Below the pieces are notes generated by a model. The model saw only the letters and a program-made list of their open reading frames with translations, ran no database searches and was not told the DNA's origin. From NCBI RefSeq assembly GCF_016612545.1, contig NZ_JAENRY010000030.1:1-64000 (forward strand): DNA of 64,000 nt, given 5' to 3'. Shown here one piece after another: positions 33,657 to 42,290 of the stretch. The translations under genes and the position numbers were made by a program. Every line of letters starts with the position of its first letter. Position 1 is the first letter of the stretch. This DNA comes from Streptomyces sp. MBT65 (GTDB lineage: Bacteria > Actinomycetota > Actinomycetes > Streptomycetales > Streptomycetaceae).

Positions 33657-35132
33657 CTAGATCGTGGTGTCCACCGGCTGTTGGGGGGTCTCCGTCGGGA
33701 CGGCGCCCGGTGTGGGTACCCGATCCGCGTTCACCAGGACGCCCGCGATGAGCGCGGCCAGCAGGATCGAGGCCATCGCCCACCAGGTGGCGACGTTGAA
33801 GCCGTGCACCGCGGCCTTCGCCTCAAGGAGTTGCTTGTTCACGCCGGGGCCGGCGTGCGCGGTGGCGTAGCGGGTGGTGACCGTGGCGGCGATCGTGTTG
33901 AGGAGGGCCGTACCGATCGAACCGCCCACCTGCTGGGCCGTGTTGAAGGTGGCGGAGGCGGCGCCGGAGTCGCGCGGGGCGACGCCTCCGGTGGCCAGGG
34001 ACACCGAGGTCATCATCGCCGTACCCATGCCGAGGCCGAGCATCAGCATGCCGGGCAGGATGTACGTGGCGTACGCGGGCTCCACCCCGACCTGGGCGAT
34101 CAGCGCGAGCGCGCCCGCCGCGACCAGCAGGCCCGGGACCATCAGGGTGCGCGGCGGGACCTTGTACAGCAGCCGGGCCGCGACCTGCGTGGAGCCGGTG
34201 ATCATGCCGACGGTGATGGGGAGATAGGCGACGCCCGTCTTGACCGGCGAATAGCCCAGGACGCGCTGCATGTAGTAGGTGAGGAAGAGGAACACACCGA
34301 ACATGCCGATGGTGACGAACAGGATGGTCAGGAACGCGCCGACCCGCTGCCGGTCCTTCACCACCGTCATCGGCAGCAGCGGAACGCGCGCCCTCGTCTG
34401 CCAGAACCCGAAGGCGGCGAGCAGGACGACCCCGGCCGCGAGCAGTGTCAGCACCAGCCCGTCGCCCCAACTCCGCGACTCCGCCTCGGAGAAGCCGTAG
34501 ACGAGGGTGAGCATGCCGGCCGAGCCGAGGAGCGCGCCGGGGATGTCGAGGTGCGCTTCCGGGTGCCGGGAGCTGTCGCTGAGCAGGACCCAGGCGCCGG
34601 CGAACGCGATCAGCGCGATGGGCACGTTGACGTAGAGGCACCAGCGCCAGTCCAGGTACTGGGTGAGGAATCCGCCCGCGAGGAGTCCGACGGCCGCGCC
34701 CGCGCCGACAATCGCGCCGAACACACCGAAGGCCTTGCCGCGGTCCTTCGGGTCGGTGAACGTCGTCGTCAGCAGCGACAGCGCGGAGGGGGCCAGCAGG
34801 GCGGCGAAGACACCTTGCAGCGCCCGGGCGCCGAACAGCATGCCCTGGTTGGCGGCGGCACCGCCGAGCGCGGACGCGGCGGCGAAGCCGATCAGCCCGA
34901 TCATGAAGGTGTTCTTGCGCCCGGCGAGGTCGGCGACACGGCCACCGAGCAGCAGCAGCCCGCCGAAGGCGAGCGTGTAGGCGGTGATGACCCACTGCCG
35001 GTTCCCGTCCGACATGTTGAGGTCGACCTGGGCGGACGGCAGCGCGATGTTCACGATGGTCATGTCGAGGACGACCATCAACTGCGCGAGCGCGATGACG
35101 ACCAGCGCCCACCAACGACGGTTCTCGGCCAT
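33657..35132 (-). CDS. MFS drug exporter, DHA2 (EmrB/QacA) family
   Basis: 491-aa membrane protein with about 14 hydrophobic segments. Motif A-type loop GRVADLAGRKNTFMIGL near 64-80; motif C-like region GAIVGAGAAVGLLAGGFL near 139; start QLMVVLDMTIVNIALPSAQ (motif D1) near 17-35. Proton-driven export of drugs or antibiotics. The ATG is preceded by GGGGAGGG. The 335 bp upstream have two copies of a 31-bp repeat containing GAAC-n3-GTTC that may be operators. No adjacent regulator gene. Confidence 0.93.
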   Translation of the reverse strand: MAENRRWWALVVIALAQLMVVLDMTIVNIALPSAQVDLNMSDGNRQWVITAYTLAFGGLLLLGGRVADLAGRKNTFMIGLIGFAAASALGGAAANQGMLFGARALQGVFAALLAPSALSLLTTTFTDPKDRGKAFGVFGAIVGAGAAVGLLAGGFLTQYLDWRWCLYVNVPIALIAFAGAWVLLSDSSRHPEAHLDIPGALLGSAGMLTLVYGFSEAESRSWGDGLVLTLLAAGVVLLAAFGFWQTRARVPLLPMTVVKDRQRVGAFLTILFVTIGMFGVFLFLTYYMQRVLGYSPVKTGVAYLPITVGMITGSTQVAARLLYKVPPRTLMVPGLLVAAGALALIAQVGVEPAYATYILPGMLMLGLGMGTAMMTSVSLATGGVAPRDSGAASATFNTAQQVGGSIGTALLNTIAATVTTRYATAHAGPGVNKQLLEAKAAVHGFNVATWWAMASILLAALIAGVLVNADRVPTPGAVPTETPQQPVDTTI

Positions 35133-35244
35133 ATGCCCTCCCCGGTCCGACGGCCGCCTTCATCGTCCTCCCGGACCCCACCGTTGGGGAACGCCAGCGT
35201 CTCTTATTACCCCGATTTTGCCGAGCCCCGCACAGCCGCCCCCA

Positions 35245-35275
35245 CACCGAACTCCCTTACGACCGAACGCCGTTC
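35245..35275. repeat. 31-bp repeat copy 1 with GAACGCCGTTC
   Basis: Begins CACCGAACTCCCTTAC and ends GAACGCCGTTC; differs from copy 2 (35413-35443) at two positions. Contains the inverted repeat GAAC-n3-GTTC. The flanks are also loosely similar between copies (period 168 bp). Confidence 0.75.
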
Positions 35276-35412
35276 GCCGCGTCCCGGCACAGTGCCTACG
35301 GCGACCCGTGCCCACCGACACAGCGCCGGTCCGCCGAGGGCGCCCGGTGGCGGGACGCTGTTCCGGCACCCCGCCCGGACATCTCCCCGCGCCGCGCAGG
35401 ACCGCCCGACCC

Positions 35413-35443
35413 CACCGAACTCCCTTACCGCCGAACGCCGTTC
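35413..35443. repeat. 31-bp repeat copy 2 with GAACGCCGTTC
   Basis: Second copy of the repeat described at 35245-35275, 24 bp from the stop of the 35468-36037 gene. May be an operator pair or a relic of a local duplication. Confidence 0.75.
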
Positions 35444-35467
35444 ACGGCCCCCGCCCCGGCCCCGTCC

Positions 35468-36037
35468 TCAACTCCGCCCGCGTGCCCGCCGCGAGACCAC
35501 CGCGCGCAGCACCCGGCGGCCCTCCGTCGACACCGCGAGCACCTGGCGCAGTCCGCCGGGGGCGGTGGTGGCGAGGAGTTCGAGGACGGTGATCTGGCGC
35601 CGCAGCTCGGCGGCGACGAGGGGGGACATTCCGTCCGTACGGCCCTCACGGCGCGAGGCGATCGCGTCCGCGTCGTCGGTGGGGGCCATGACCTCCAGGA
35701 GCCGGTGGATCCGAAGCGAGGCGAGCGAGCAGGCGTCGGCCCACTCCCGCACCGCCGCGCCGACCGGCATCGCGGGCGCCGTCGCGAGCATCGTGCGGGC
35801 GAGGGCCACGGCACGGTCCTCGCCGGGTTCCTCGAAGAGGGCGGGCAGCTTGGCGCGCGCCTGCTCCAGGCACTCCCCCCACGTCTCCCCCACGGCGCCC
35901 TCCGCGAGGCTGGACCACAGGGGCCGCAGCACCTCGTCGTCGCCGCCGAGCAACGGCACGCACCGATCCAAACAAGCCAGTCCGCCGACGGCCAGCGCAC
36001 GTTCGTCGGCCTGTGCGATCAGTTCCGCCAGACTCAT
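35468..36037 (-). CDS. Conserved hypothetical protein, mainly helical
   Basis: 189-aa cytosolic protein, not recognised. Starts SLAELIAQADERALAVGGLA and is predominantly alpha-helical, with paired Trp/Glu stretches (LWSSLAEGAVGETWGECLEQ) and a basic C terminus (RRVLRAVVSRRARGRS). No signal peptide or membrane segment. GGGAGG lies 5 nt before the ATG at 36037, deciding against the longer form. It may be transcribed alone; no functional link to its neighbours is visible. Confidence 0.75.
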   Translation of the reverse strand: MSLAELIAQADERALAVGGLACLDRCVPLLGGDDEVLRPLWSSLAEGAVGETWGECLEQARAKLPALFEEPGEDRAVALARTMLATAPAMPVGAAVREWADACSLASLRIHRLLEVMAPTDDADAIASRREGRTDGMSPLVAAELRRQITVLELLATTAPGGLRQVLAVSTEGRRVLRAVVSRRARGRS

Positions 36038-36185
36038 CCAGACCTCCCTCTTCGGGGCCCCTCCCCTATGGAGCCCGCGTTTCCCCAAACTGCGTGCTCC
36101 ACCCCGGGAGTGTCACACGGGAGCGCCCTGAACAGGTCGAGAAACGGAAGAAGAGATTTTCGGCCAACTGTCGGCCACCTGGTCG

Positions 36186-36875
36186 TCAGACCGTGAGCGG
36201 CACAGCCCGCCCCGCCAGTGCCTTGTCCCGCTGCATACGGGTCAGGCGCAGGACGACGAGGATCGCGAGGACGCCGGCCGCGATCTCGACGGCGTCGGCG
36301 AGCAGCGACAACTGGAGGACGGCGTGGTTCTCGCCGGGCTCGGCGCTCTCCTTGTAGTGCAGGCCGCCCACCCGGTCGGCGAAGAGCGACAGGAGCCACA
36401 GCGTCCACCACACGTTGACCAGGAGATGCGACCTGCGGGCGCCCACCGGGCTGCTGGCGTCCCAGATCTCCAGGGTGATCCGGCGCGGGTACCAGAGGTT
36501 CAGGAACGGCACGAACCAACCGACCACCGCCCACCAGGACTTCATGCTCTGCTCGGCCGGATCGAACACCTCGGCGTTCCCGCGCACCAGCACGAACCAG
36601 GACACGTACACGATGACGCACACGAGCATCGCGCCCGAATGGACCTTCTCGGCCAGCGAGTCGAGCGTCTCCGCGGCATCCGACCTCCGGAGCACCGCGC
36701 TGCCGGTCGCGCCGTTCATGAGGTCGCCCGTCACGTCGTACAGCTTGAATCCGGCGTAGCCGGCGAACAGATCGGCGGCGACGACGATCCCGAGCAGCGC
36801 GGCGGCGGCCCGGCCGAGGCCGACCGGCGAGCGGAGCCGGGACACGGTTCTGGGCGTGGGCACGGGAACGGACAC
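36186..36875 (-). CDS. DUF4328-like integral membrane protein
   Basis: 229 aa with about four to five membrane segments: AAALLGIVVAADLFAGYAG near 25, AMLVCVIVYVSWFVLVRGN near 82, SMKSWWAVVGWFVPFLNLWY near 110, and one pair further on. The WWAVVGWFVPFLNLWYPRR block is typical of DUF4328 proteins of actinobacteria; function unknown. GTG start. 52 bp downstream of the GH20 gene on the same strand, so possibly co-transcribed. Confidence 0.8.
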   Translation of the reverse strand: MSVPVPTPRTVSRLRSPVGLGRAAAALLGIVVAADLFAGYAGFKLYDVTGDLMNGATGSAVLRRSDAAETLDSLAEKVHSGAMLVCVIVYVSWFVLVRGNAEVFDPAEQSMKSWWAVVGWFVPFLNLWYPRRITLEIWDASSPVGARRSHLLVNVWWTLWLLSLFADRVGGLHYKESAEPGENHAVLQLSLLADAVEIAAGVLAILVVLRLTRMQRDKALAGRAVPLTV

Positions 36876-36927
36876 GATGAAGCAACCCCCCGAGTGCGGA
36901 CAACAGGGAGGAACATACCGTCCGCCC

Positions 36928-38604
36928 TCAACCCACCTTGTCCGCCAGGGACTTGAACTGCGTCCAGGTCAGCGCCGGTGTCCCCGGATCCCACAGCTTC
37001 TGGACCGTGGCCCGCAGCGGCATCCGGATGCCGGCCGCGACCTGCGCCTGCGTCTGCGAGTTGGCCAGGTCGCACCAGACCGCGAAGGAGCCGCCGAGGA
37101 TCTGGCCGTCGTACTTCGCCGGGACGGCCTGCGTGCCGCGCAGCACGCGCGGGTTCCACTGCTCGTAGATCCGCCGTCCCGTCGGATAGACGAAGGTCTG
37201 CGGCTCACCGAGGACGTAATAGAGGTACTCGTCGTTGTAGTTGAGGACCTTGCGGCCCGCGCTCAGATACGCGACGGGCTGCCGGGCGCCGATCTCCTTG
37301 CCCGTCCAGTAGGCCACCTGGAGATCCTTGGCCGCCGCCACCGAAGTCCCCTTGAAGAAGCCGTCGTTCCACACCCGCATCGTGCGGTCGTGGTCGCGGA
37401 CCGTGTCGGCGCGGTCGTTGAGCCAGCCGGCGGTGAGGTCGGCGACGGTGCCGCCGGAACCGTAGGCCTTCGTCGCGGCGGCGGCCAACTGCGGGAAGGA
37501 CGCCTGGGGGTTGGCGACGGTCAGCGCCTGGTACTCGTCGCCGCCGAGGTGCCACTGGTCGCCGGGGAACAACCCGGCGTATTCGTCGAGGAGTTCGTCG
37601 ACGACCGCGGCGGACGCGTCCTTGGAGATGTCGATCGCACCGCGCCTGGCGACACCGGACGCATTGCGCAGTTGCAGATCCGGGTGGGCGGCGAGCACCG
37701 CGCCCAGGTGCCCCGGCGAGTCGATCTCGGGCACGACGGTGATGTGGCGGCCGGCGGCGAGATCGACGATCGACTTCACCTGGGCCTTGGTCAGATGGTC
37801 CTTGGAGACGATCTCCGGGTGGGTCGTGGAGGCGATCCGGAATCCCTGGTCGTCGGAGAAGTGCAGCCCCAGTTCGTTGAACTTCAGGTCGCCCAACTCC
37901 CGTACCCGGTCCTCGATCCAGGACGCGGTGAACGGCTTGCGCGCGATGTCCAGCATGAACCCCCGCCGCGGCTTGGCCGGTTGGTCGTGCACGACGCCCT
38001 CCGGCGCCGTACCGCCGCCGTGCACCTCCTGCTTGAGCGTGCGGGTGCCGTAGAACACCCCCGCGTCCGAGGGCCCGCTGATGGTGACCCGCCCGCCGCG
38101 CACGGTCATCGCGTACGACTCCGGGTTCGCGCCCTCGTCGTCGTTCAGCGCCAGCCGTACGTCCCCGGCGCGCACGTCACTCGCCTCGCCGCCGTACGAC
38201 AGCCCCAGCTCACCGGCGATCAGTCGCCCCTCGTCGACGAGGTCCGCGTCGTCGACGACGACCCGGTTCCCCTTGGCGGGGCGCCAGCCGGGGCCGCGCG
38301 CGGGAGTGTGCGAGCGGACGGCGGGGATGGTGCGGGGGGTCTGCGACAGCGGATAGACGCGGGTCGGACTCGGGGTGGGAGTGGGGGAGACAGAGGCCCG
38401 CGAGGACGAGGAGGTGCCGTCGGCGGGACTCAGCGCGGCGCCGACCGGGCTCCCGCCCTCCCCGGACGAGGCCCACAGCCCGAGGCCGACCCCGCCCGCG
38501 ACCACGGCGGTGGCCGCGGCGACCGCGATCAGCCCCCGCTTCTGCTTCAGCCGCTGCTTCCGCTTCACCTGCTTCGCCGACGAGCGGCGCCTGTGCTGGC
38601 TCAC
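36928..38604 (-). CDS. GH20 beta-N-acetylhexosaminidase, exported
   Basis: 558 aa. A basic N terminus and membrane segment (GLIAVAAATAVVAGGVGLGLW near 24-44) act as signal anchor or uncleaved signal, followed by a Ser/Pro/Thr linker. A GH20b domain (about 110-205) precedes the catalytic barrel with the acid/assistant pair in WHLGGDEYQAL and substrate residues in KPRRGFMLDIARKPF and HFSDDQGFRI. It removes terminal GlcNAc/GalNAc from chitin oligomers or glycopolymers. GTG start. It may belong to GlcNAc metabolism, but no clear DasR operator precedes it. Confidence 0.93.
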   Translation of the reverse strand: MSQHRRRSSAKQVKRKQRLKQKRGLIAVAAATAVVAGGVGLGLWASSGEGGSPVGAALSPADGTSSSSRASVSPTPTPSPTRVYPLSQTPRTIPAVRSHTPARGPGWRPAKGNRVVVDDADLVDEGRLIAGELGLSYGGEASDVRAGDVRLALNDDEGANPESYAMTVRGGRVTISGPSDAGVFYGTRTLKQEVHGGGTAPEGVVHDQPAKPRRGFMLDIARKPFTASWIEDRVRELGDLKFNELGLHFSDDQGFRIASTTHPEIVSKDHLTKAQVKSIVDLAAGRHITVVPEIDSPGHLGAVLAAHPDLQLRNASGVARRGAIDISKDASAAVVDELLDEYAGLFPGDQWHLGGDEYQALTVANPQASFPQLAAAATKAYGSGGTVADLTAGWLNDRADTVRDHDRTMRVWNDGFFKGTSVAAAKDLQVAYWTGKEIGARQPVAYLSAGRKVLNYNDEYLYYVLGEPQTFVYPTGRRIYEQWNPRVLRGTQAVPAKYDGQILGGSFAVWCDLANSQTQAQVAAGIRMPLRATVQKLWDPGTPALTWTQFKSLADKVG

Positions 38605-38732
38605 GGCGCCAACCTACGGCCCCCGGTGGAGCGCGGGTGTCCACCACACGTTCCGAAACTCTCCCGTCCGGGTGAAATTCGGGCATCTGTCGAACACGTC
38701 ATGACCACTCCAGATAACGTGGTGACGCACTT

Positions 38733-38780
38733 CTCACCACATCGCTCATCGCATCTCTCACCACATCGCTCATCGCATCT
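38733..38780. repeat. Perfect 24-bp tandem duplication
   Basis: Two exact adjacent copies (38733-38756 and 38757-38780) of a unit starting CTCACCACATCGCTC, followed by a partial third copy. It sits between the divergent GH20 and OHCU-like genes, inside what should be their promoter region. Confidence 0.9.
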
Positions 38781-38806
38781 TTCATCGCTCCCCTGCCGCA
38801 CCGTCC

Positions 38807-39373
38807 GTGACGCGAGGATCCACACTGCCTGCGCACCGCCTCCCCCACCTCCCCGGCCGAGTGGCCATACCGGCGCTGCCCGAGCAGTCCCGCACCTCGC
38901 CGTCCCCGAATTCGCTGGAGACGTTCAACACAGCGCCTCCCGAGGACGCCCGCCACACCCTCCTCGCCTGCCTCCACAGCCTCCGCTGGTCCCGCCGCCT
39001 CACCGACCACCGCCCCTACCCCGACCTGGACGCACTACTCGCCGCGTCCGACGAGGCGGCGTACGACCTCACCCCCGGGGACCTGGCGGAGGCGCTGGCG
39101 GGCGAGTCGCTGCCGGTCCTCCCGGACGACACGTACGAGGCCGCCCACATGGCGTTGGACGCGGCGCACGCGGCCTACGAGGCCCGCTTCGGGCACGTGT
39201 TCGTCATCTGCGCGGACGGCATTGCACCGGACGAGGTCCTCGACCACGTCCTGGCAGGCATCCGGTCCCGTCTGACGAACGACCCGGAGGAAGAGCGGGT
39301 GGTGGTGGCGGAGGAACTCCGGCGCCTGGCAAGGGAACGGTTGGCCGGGATTCTGAGGGGCGCGGGGCTGTGA
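38807..39373 (+). CDS. OHCU decarboxylase-like protein lacking the HPRIG motif
   Basis: 188 aa. The core resembles 2-oxo-4-hydroxy-4-carboxy-5-ureidoimidazoline decarboxylase of uric acid breakdown: SLETFNTAPPEDARHTLLAC, RPYPDLDALLAASDEAAYDL, AHAAYEARFGHVFVICADG and LRRLARERLAGIL. The catalytic HPRIG/HPxIG loop expected after the second block is replaced by LAGESLPVLPDD. So it is probably a non-catalytic or changed-function homologue. No other urate genes lie nearby. Start uncertain: GTG 38807 or GTG 38861; neither has a good ribosome site. Confidence 0.72.
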   Translation: MTRGSTLPAHRLPHLPGRVAIPALPEQSRTSPSPNSLETFNTAPPEDARHTLLACLHSLRWSRRLTDHRPYPDLDALLAASDEAAYDLTPGDLAEALAGESLPVLPDDTYEAAHMALDAAHAAYEARFGHVFVICADGIAPDEVLDHVLAGIRSRLTNDPEEERVVVAEELRRLARERLAGILRGAGL

Positions 39374-39542
39374 CATGTCGCGGCTCCGCCGTGGGGCGCG
39401 ACCAGCCACAGCGGACCCGCACCCGGCGCGCAACGGAACCCCCTACCCCACCAGCCGCCCGAAACTAGCCCATACGCGCACCTTTGGGTGCCAGTTTGAT
39501 CACACAAGCAGGCCCGCCGTAAGACCCCCGTCAGCGCCTGGT

Positions 39543-39548
39543 TACGAT
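39543..39548 (+). promoter_or_regulatory. Candidate -10 element of the sdh operon
   Basis: TACGAT in the sequence CTGGTTACGATGCTG, 88 bp before the sdhC start. The 263-bp gap between 39373 and 39637 otherwise holds no gene. The -35 is not clear, so this is a weak call. Confidence 0.35.
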
Positions 39549-39636
39549 GCTGAGGGCCGGTGGACCGTACCCGGCCGGGCCCGACCGACAGAGAAGCCGG
39601 CGCGGCCCTAAATCCCCGCTCCCGGAGGGTTCTTCC

Positions 39637-40017
39637 GTGCCGGCTGGAACGCTGTACCGCGGCCGGGAAGGAATGTGGTCCTGGGTGGCTCATCGAGTCA
39701 CCGGCGTCCTCATCTTCTTCTTCCTGTTCGTACACGTGCTGGACACCGCTCTTGTGCGTGTCTCCCCCGAGGACTACGACAAGGTCGTAGCCACCTACAA
39801 GACGCCGATCGTCGCACTGCTGGAGTACGGCCTCGTCGCCGCGATCCTCTTCCACGCCCTCAACGGCCTGCGCGTCATCGCCGTCGACTTCTGGTCGAAG
39901 GGCCCGCGCTACCAGAAGCAGATGCTCTGGTCCGTCGTCGGCCTGTGGGTCGTGCTCATGCTCGGGGCGATCTACCCCGTGCTCGGCCACGCCGCTCGTG
40001 TTCTGTTCGGGAGCTGA
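39637..40017 (+). CDS. sdhC: Succinate dehydrogenase cytochrome b556 subunit
   Basis: 126-aa membrane anchor of complex II with three membrane segments. RGREGMWSWVAHRVTGVLIF near 8-27 and LFVHVLDTAL with haem-ligand-type His; LFHALNGLRVIAVDFW in the second helix pair. Anchors SdhA/B and passes electrons to menaquinone. GTG start with GGAGG 8 nt upstream; the upstream in-frame ATG lacks any family match. First gene of sdhCDAB. Confidence 0.95.
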   Translation: MPAGTLYRGREGMWSWVAHRVTGVLIFFFLFVHVLDTALVRVSPEDYDKVVATYKTPIVALLEYGLVAAILFHALNGLRVIAVDFWSKGPRYQKQMLWSVVGLWVVLMLGAIYPVLGHAARVLFGS

Positions 40018-40022
40018 CGCAG

Positions 40023-40505
40023 ATGTCTACGACTGAAACCGCAGCGTCGGGCATCGGCCCGGTGGAGAGCGCGTCCGTCTACACCGTGGACAACCCCGCG
40101 CCCCTCATCGAGGCCCCCCGCAAGCGCACCAAGAAGACCCCGAAGTCGACCCGGGGCAATTTCGAGATGTACGGCTGGCTCTTCATGCGCCTGTCCGGCG
40201 TCGTGCTGGTCGTCCTGGTCCTCGGCCACCTGCTGATCCAGCTCGTGCTCGACGGCGGCGTCTCCAAGATCGGCTTCGCCTTCGTGGCGGGCCGCTGGGC
40301 CTCGCCGTTCTGGCAGGTCTGGGACCTGCTGATGCTCTGGCTGGCGATGCTGCACGGCGCCAACGGCCTGCGCACGGTCATCAACGACTACGCGGAGCGC
40401 GCGAACACCCGGCTGTGGCTCAAGGGCCTGCTCTACACCGCCACGGTGTTCACCATCCTGCTGGGCACGCTGGTGATCTTCACCTTCGACCCGAACATCC
40501 GCTAG
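40023..40505 (+). CDS. sdhD: Succinate dehydrogenase hydrophobic membrane anchor subunit
   Basis: 160 aa. An unusually long, polar N-terminal 45 residues (Pro/Lys-rich, RKRTKKTPKSTRGNFEMYG) precedes three membrane helices. RLSGVVLVVLVLGHLLIQ and MLHGANGLRTVINDYAER carry the conserved His residues. Pairs with SdhC to bind haem and quinone. ATG five bases after the sdhC stop with GGGAG upstream. Confidence 0.95.
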   Translation: MSTTETAASGIGPVESASVYTVDNPAPLIEAPRKRTKKTPKSTRGNFEMYGWLFMRLSGVVLVVLVLGHLLIQLVLDGGVSKIGFAFVAGRWASPFWQVWDLLMLWLAMLHGANGLRTVINDYAERANTRLWLKGLLYTATVFTILLGTLVIFTFDPNIR

Positions 40506-40535
40506 GCCATCGGGCTGAGGGACTGAGGAATTCTG

Positions 40536-42290
40536 ATGAAGATCCACAAATACGACACCGTCATCGTCGGCGCCGGCGGCGCCGGTATGCGCGCCGCGAT
40601 CGAGTCGACGAAGCGCAGCCGCACCGCGGTCCTGACGAAGCTCTACCCCACCCGCTCCCACACGGGCGCCGCGCAGGGCGGTATGGCCGCCGCGCTCGCC
40701 AACGTGGAGGAGGACAACTGGGAGTGGCACACCTTCGACACGATCAAGGGCGGTGACTACCTGGTCGACCAGGACGCCGCCGAGATCCTGGCGAAGGAGG
40801 CCATCGACTCCGTCCTCGACCTGGAGAAGATGGGCCTGCCGTTCAACCGCACGCCGGACGGCACGATCGACCAGCGGCGATTCGGTGGCCACTCCCGTAA
40901 CCACGGTGAAGCACCCGTCCGCCGGTCCTGCTACGCGGCCGACCGCACCGGCCACATGATCCTCCAGACGCTGTACCAGAACTGCGTCAAGGAGGGCGTG
41001 GAGTTCTTCAACGAGTTCTACGTCCTCGACCAGCTGATCGCCGACGTCGACGGCGTGAAGACGTCGGTCGGTGTGGTCGCGTACGAGCTGGCGACCGGCG
41101 AGATCCACGTCTTCCAGGCGAAGGCCGTGATCTACGCGTCCGGCGGCTGCGGCAAGTTCTTCAAGGTGACGTCGAACGCGCACACCCTGACCGGTGACGG
41201 CCAGGCCGCCGTGTACCGGCGCGGGCTGCCGCTGGAGGACATGGAGTTCTTCCAGTTCCACCCGACCGGCATCTGGCGCATGGGCATCCTGCTGACGGAG
41301 GGCGCCCGCGGTGAGGGCGGCATCCTCCGCAACAAGGACGGCGAGCGCTTCATGGAGAAGTACGCGCCGGTCATGAAGGACCTCGCGTCCCGTGACGTCG
41401 TGTCCCGCTCCATCTACACGGAGATCCGTGAGGGCCGCGGCTGCGGTCCCGAGGGCGACCACGTGTACCTGGACCTGACGCACCTCCCGCCGGAGCAGCT
41501 GGACGCCAAGCTGCCCGACATCACGGAGTTCGCGCGCACCTACCTCGGCATCGAGCCGTACACGGACCCGATCCCGATCCAGCCCACCGCGCACTACGCG
41601 ATGGGCGGCATCCCGACCAACGTCGAGGGTGAGGTCCTCACCGACAACACCACCGTCGTCCCCGGCCTGTACGCGGCCGGCGAGGTCGCGTGCGTGTCGG
41701 TGCACGGCGCCAACCGCCTGGGCACCAACTCGCTCCTGGACATCAACGTGTTCGGGCGCCGGGCGGGCATCGCGGCGGCGGAGTACAGCCAGAAGGCGTC
41801 CTACGTCGAGCTGCCGGAGGACCCGGCGCAGCAGGTCATCGACCAGGTCGAGCACCTGCGCAACTCCACGGGCACCGAGCGCGTGGCGGTCATCCGCCGC
41901 GAGCTTCAGGAGACCATGGACGCGAACGTCATGGTGTTCCGCACCGAGCAGACCATCAAGACGGCGGTCGAGAAGATCGCGGAGCTGCGCGAGCGCTACC
42001 GCAACGTCTCGATCCAGGACAAGGGCCGCCGGTTCAACACGGACCTCCTCGAGGCCATCGAGCTGGGCAACCTGCTCGACCTCGCCGAGGTCATGGCGGT
42101 CTCGGCGCTCGCCCGCAAGGAGTCCCGCGGCGGTCACTACCGCGAGGACTACCCCAACCGCGACGACGTCAACTTCATGCGCCACACCATGGCGTACCGC
42201 GAGGTCGGCGACGACGGCACCGAGTCCATCCGTCTCGACTACAAGCCGGTCGTCCAGACCCGCTACCAGCCGATGGAGCGTAAGTACTGA
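40536..42290 (+). CDS. sdhA: Succinate dehydrogenase flavoprotein subunit
   Basis: 584 aa. FAD-binding [16 protein letters not shown] at 9-24; flavin-linking His in [15 protein letters not shown] near 43; substrate motif [20 protein letters not shown] near 112; [10 protein letters not shown]; and C-terminal [20 protein letters not shown]. Oxidises succinate to fumarate on the inner face of the membrane. TCA cycle and respiratory chain. Stop overlaps the sdhB ATG (TGATG), giving coupled translation. Confidence 0.98.
   Translation: MKIHKYDTVIVGAGGAGMRAAIESTKRSRTAVLTKLYPTRSHTGAAQGGMAAALANVEEDNWEWHTFDTIKGGDYLVDQDAAEILAKEAIDSVLDLEKMGLPFNRTPDGTIDQRRFGGHSRNHGEAPVRRSCYAADRTGHMILQTLYQNCVKEGVEFFNEFYVLDQLIADVDGVKTSVGVVAYELATGEIHVFQAKAVIYASGGCGKFFKVTSNAHTLTGDGQAAVYRRGLPLEDMEFFQFHPTGIWRMGILLTEGARGEGGILRNKDGERFMEKYAPVMKDLASRDVVSRSIYTEIREGRGCGPEGDHVYLDLTHLPPEQLDAKLPDITEFARTYLGIEPYTDPIPIQPTAHYAMGGIPTNVEGEVLTDNTTVVPGLYAAGEVACVSVHGANRLGTNSLLDINVFGRRAGIAAAEYSQKASYVELPEDPAQQVIDQVEHLRNSTGTERVAVIRRELQETMDANVMVFRTEQTIKTAVEKIAELRERYRNVSIQDKGRRFNTDLLEAIELGNLLDLAEVMAVSALARKESRGGHYREDYPNRDDVNFMRHTMAYREVGDDGTESIRLDYKPVVQTRYQPMERKY

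Larger units (their letters stand above)
35133..35467. other. 335-bp gene-free region upstream of the MFS gene
   Basis: No supportable gene on either strand. It holds the AT-richer stretch CTCTTATTACCCCGATTTTG near 35200-35219 (a likely minus-strand promoter for the exporter; TAATAA would be a -10-like element), and two copies of a 31-bp repeat at 35245-35275 and 35413-35443. Confidence 0.6.

Noticed and set aside
33681..36131. 816-codon plus-strand open frame
   Set aside because: Antisense shadow of the MFS exporter and the helical protein gene; Arg/Glu/Gly-rich with no domain, caused by the high GC content.
38733..38780. CRISPR-like repeats
   Set aside because: Two direct 24-bp copies without spacers and no cas genes; a tandem duplication.
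36928..38800. DasR-type operator upstream of the GH20 gene (GACCAC...GTGGT at about 38702-38724)
   Set aside because: The half sites are 10 bp apart and do not fit the compact ACTGGTCTAGACCAGT-like consensus.
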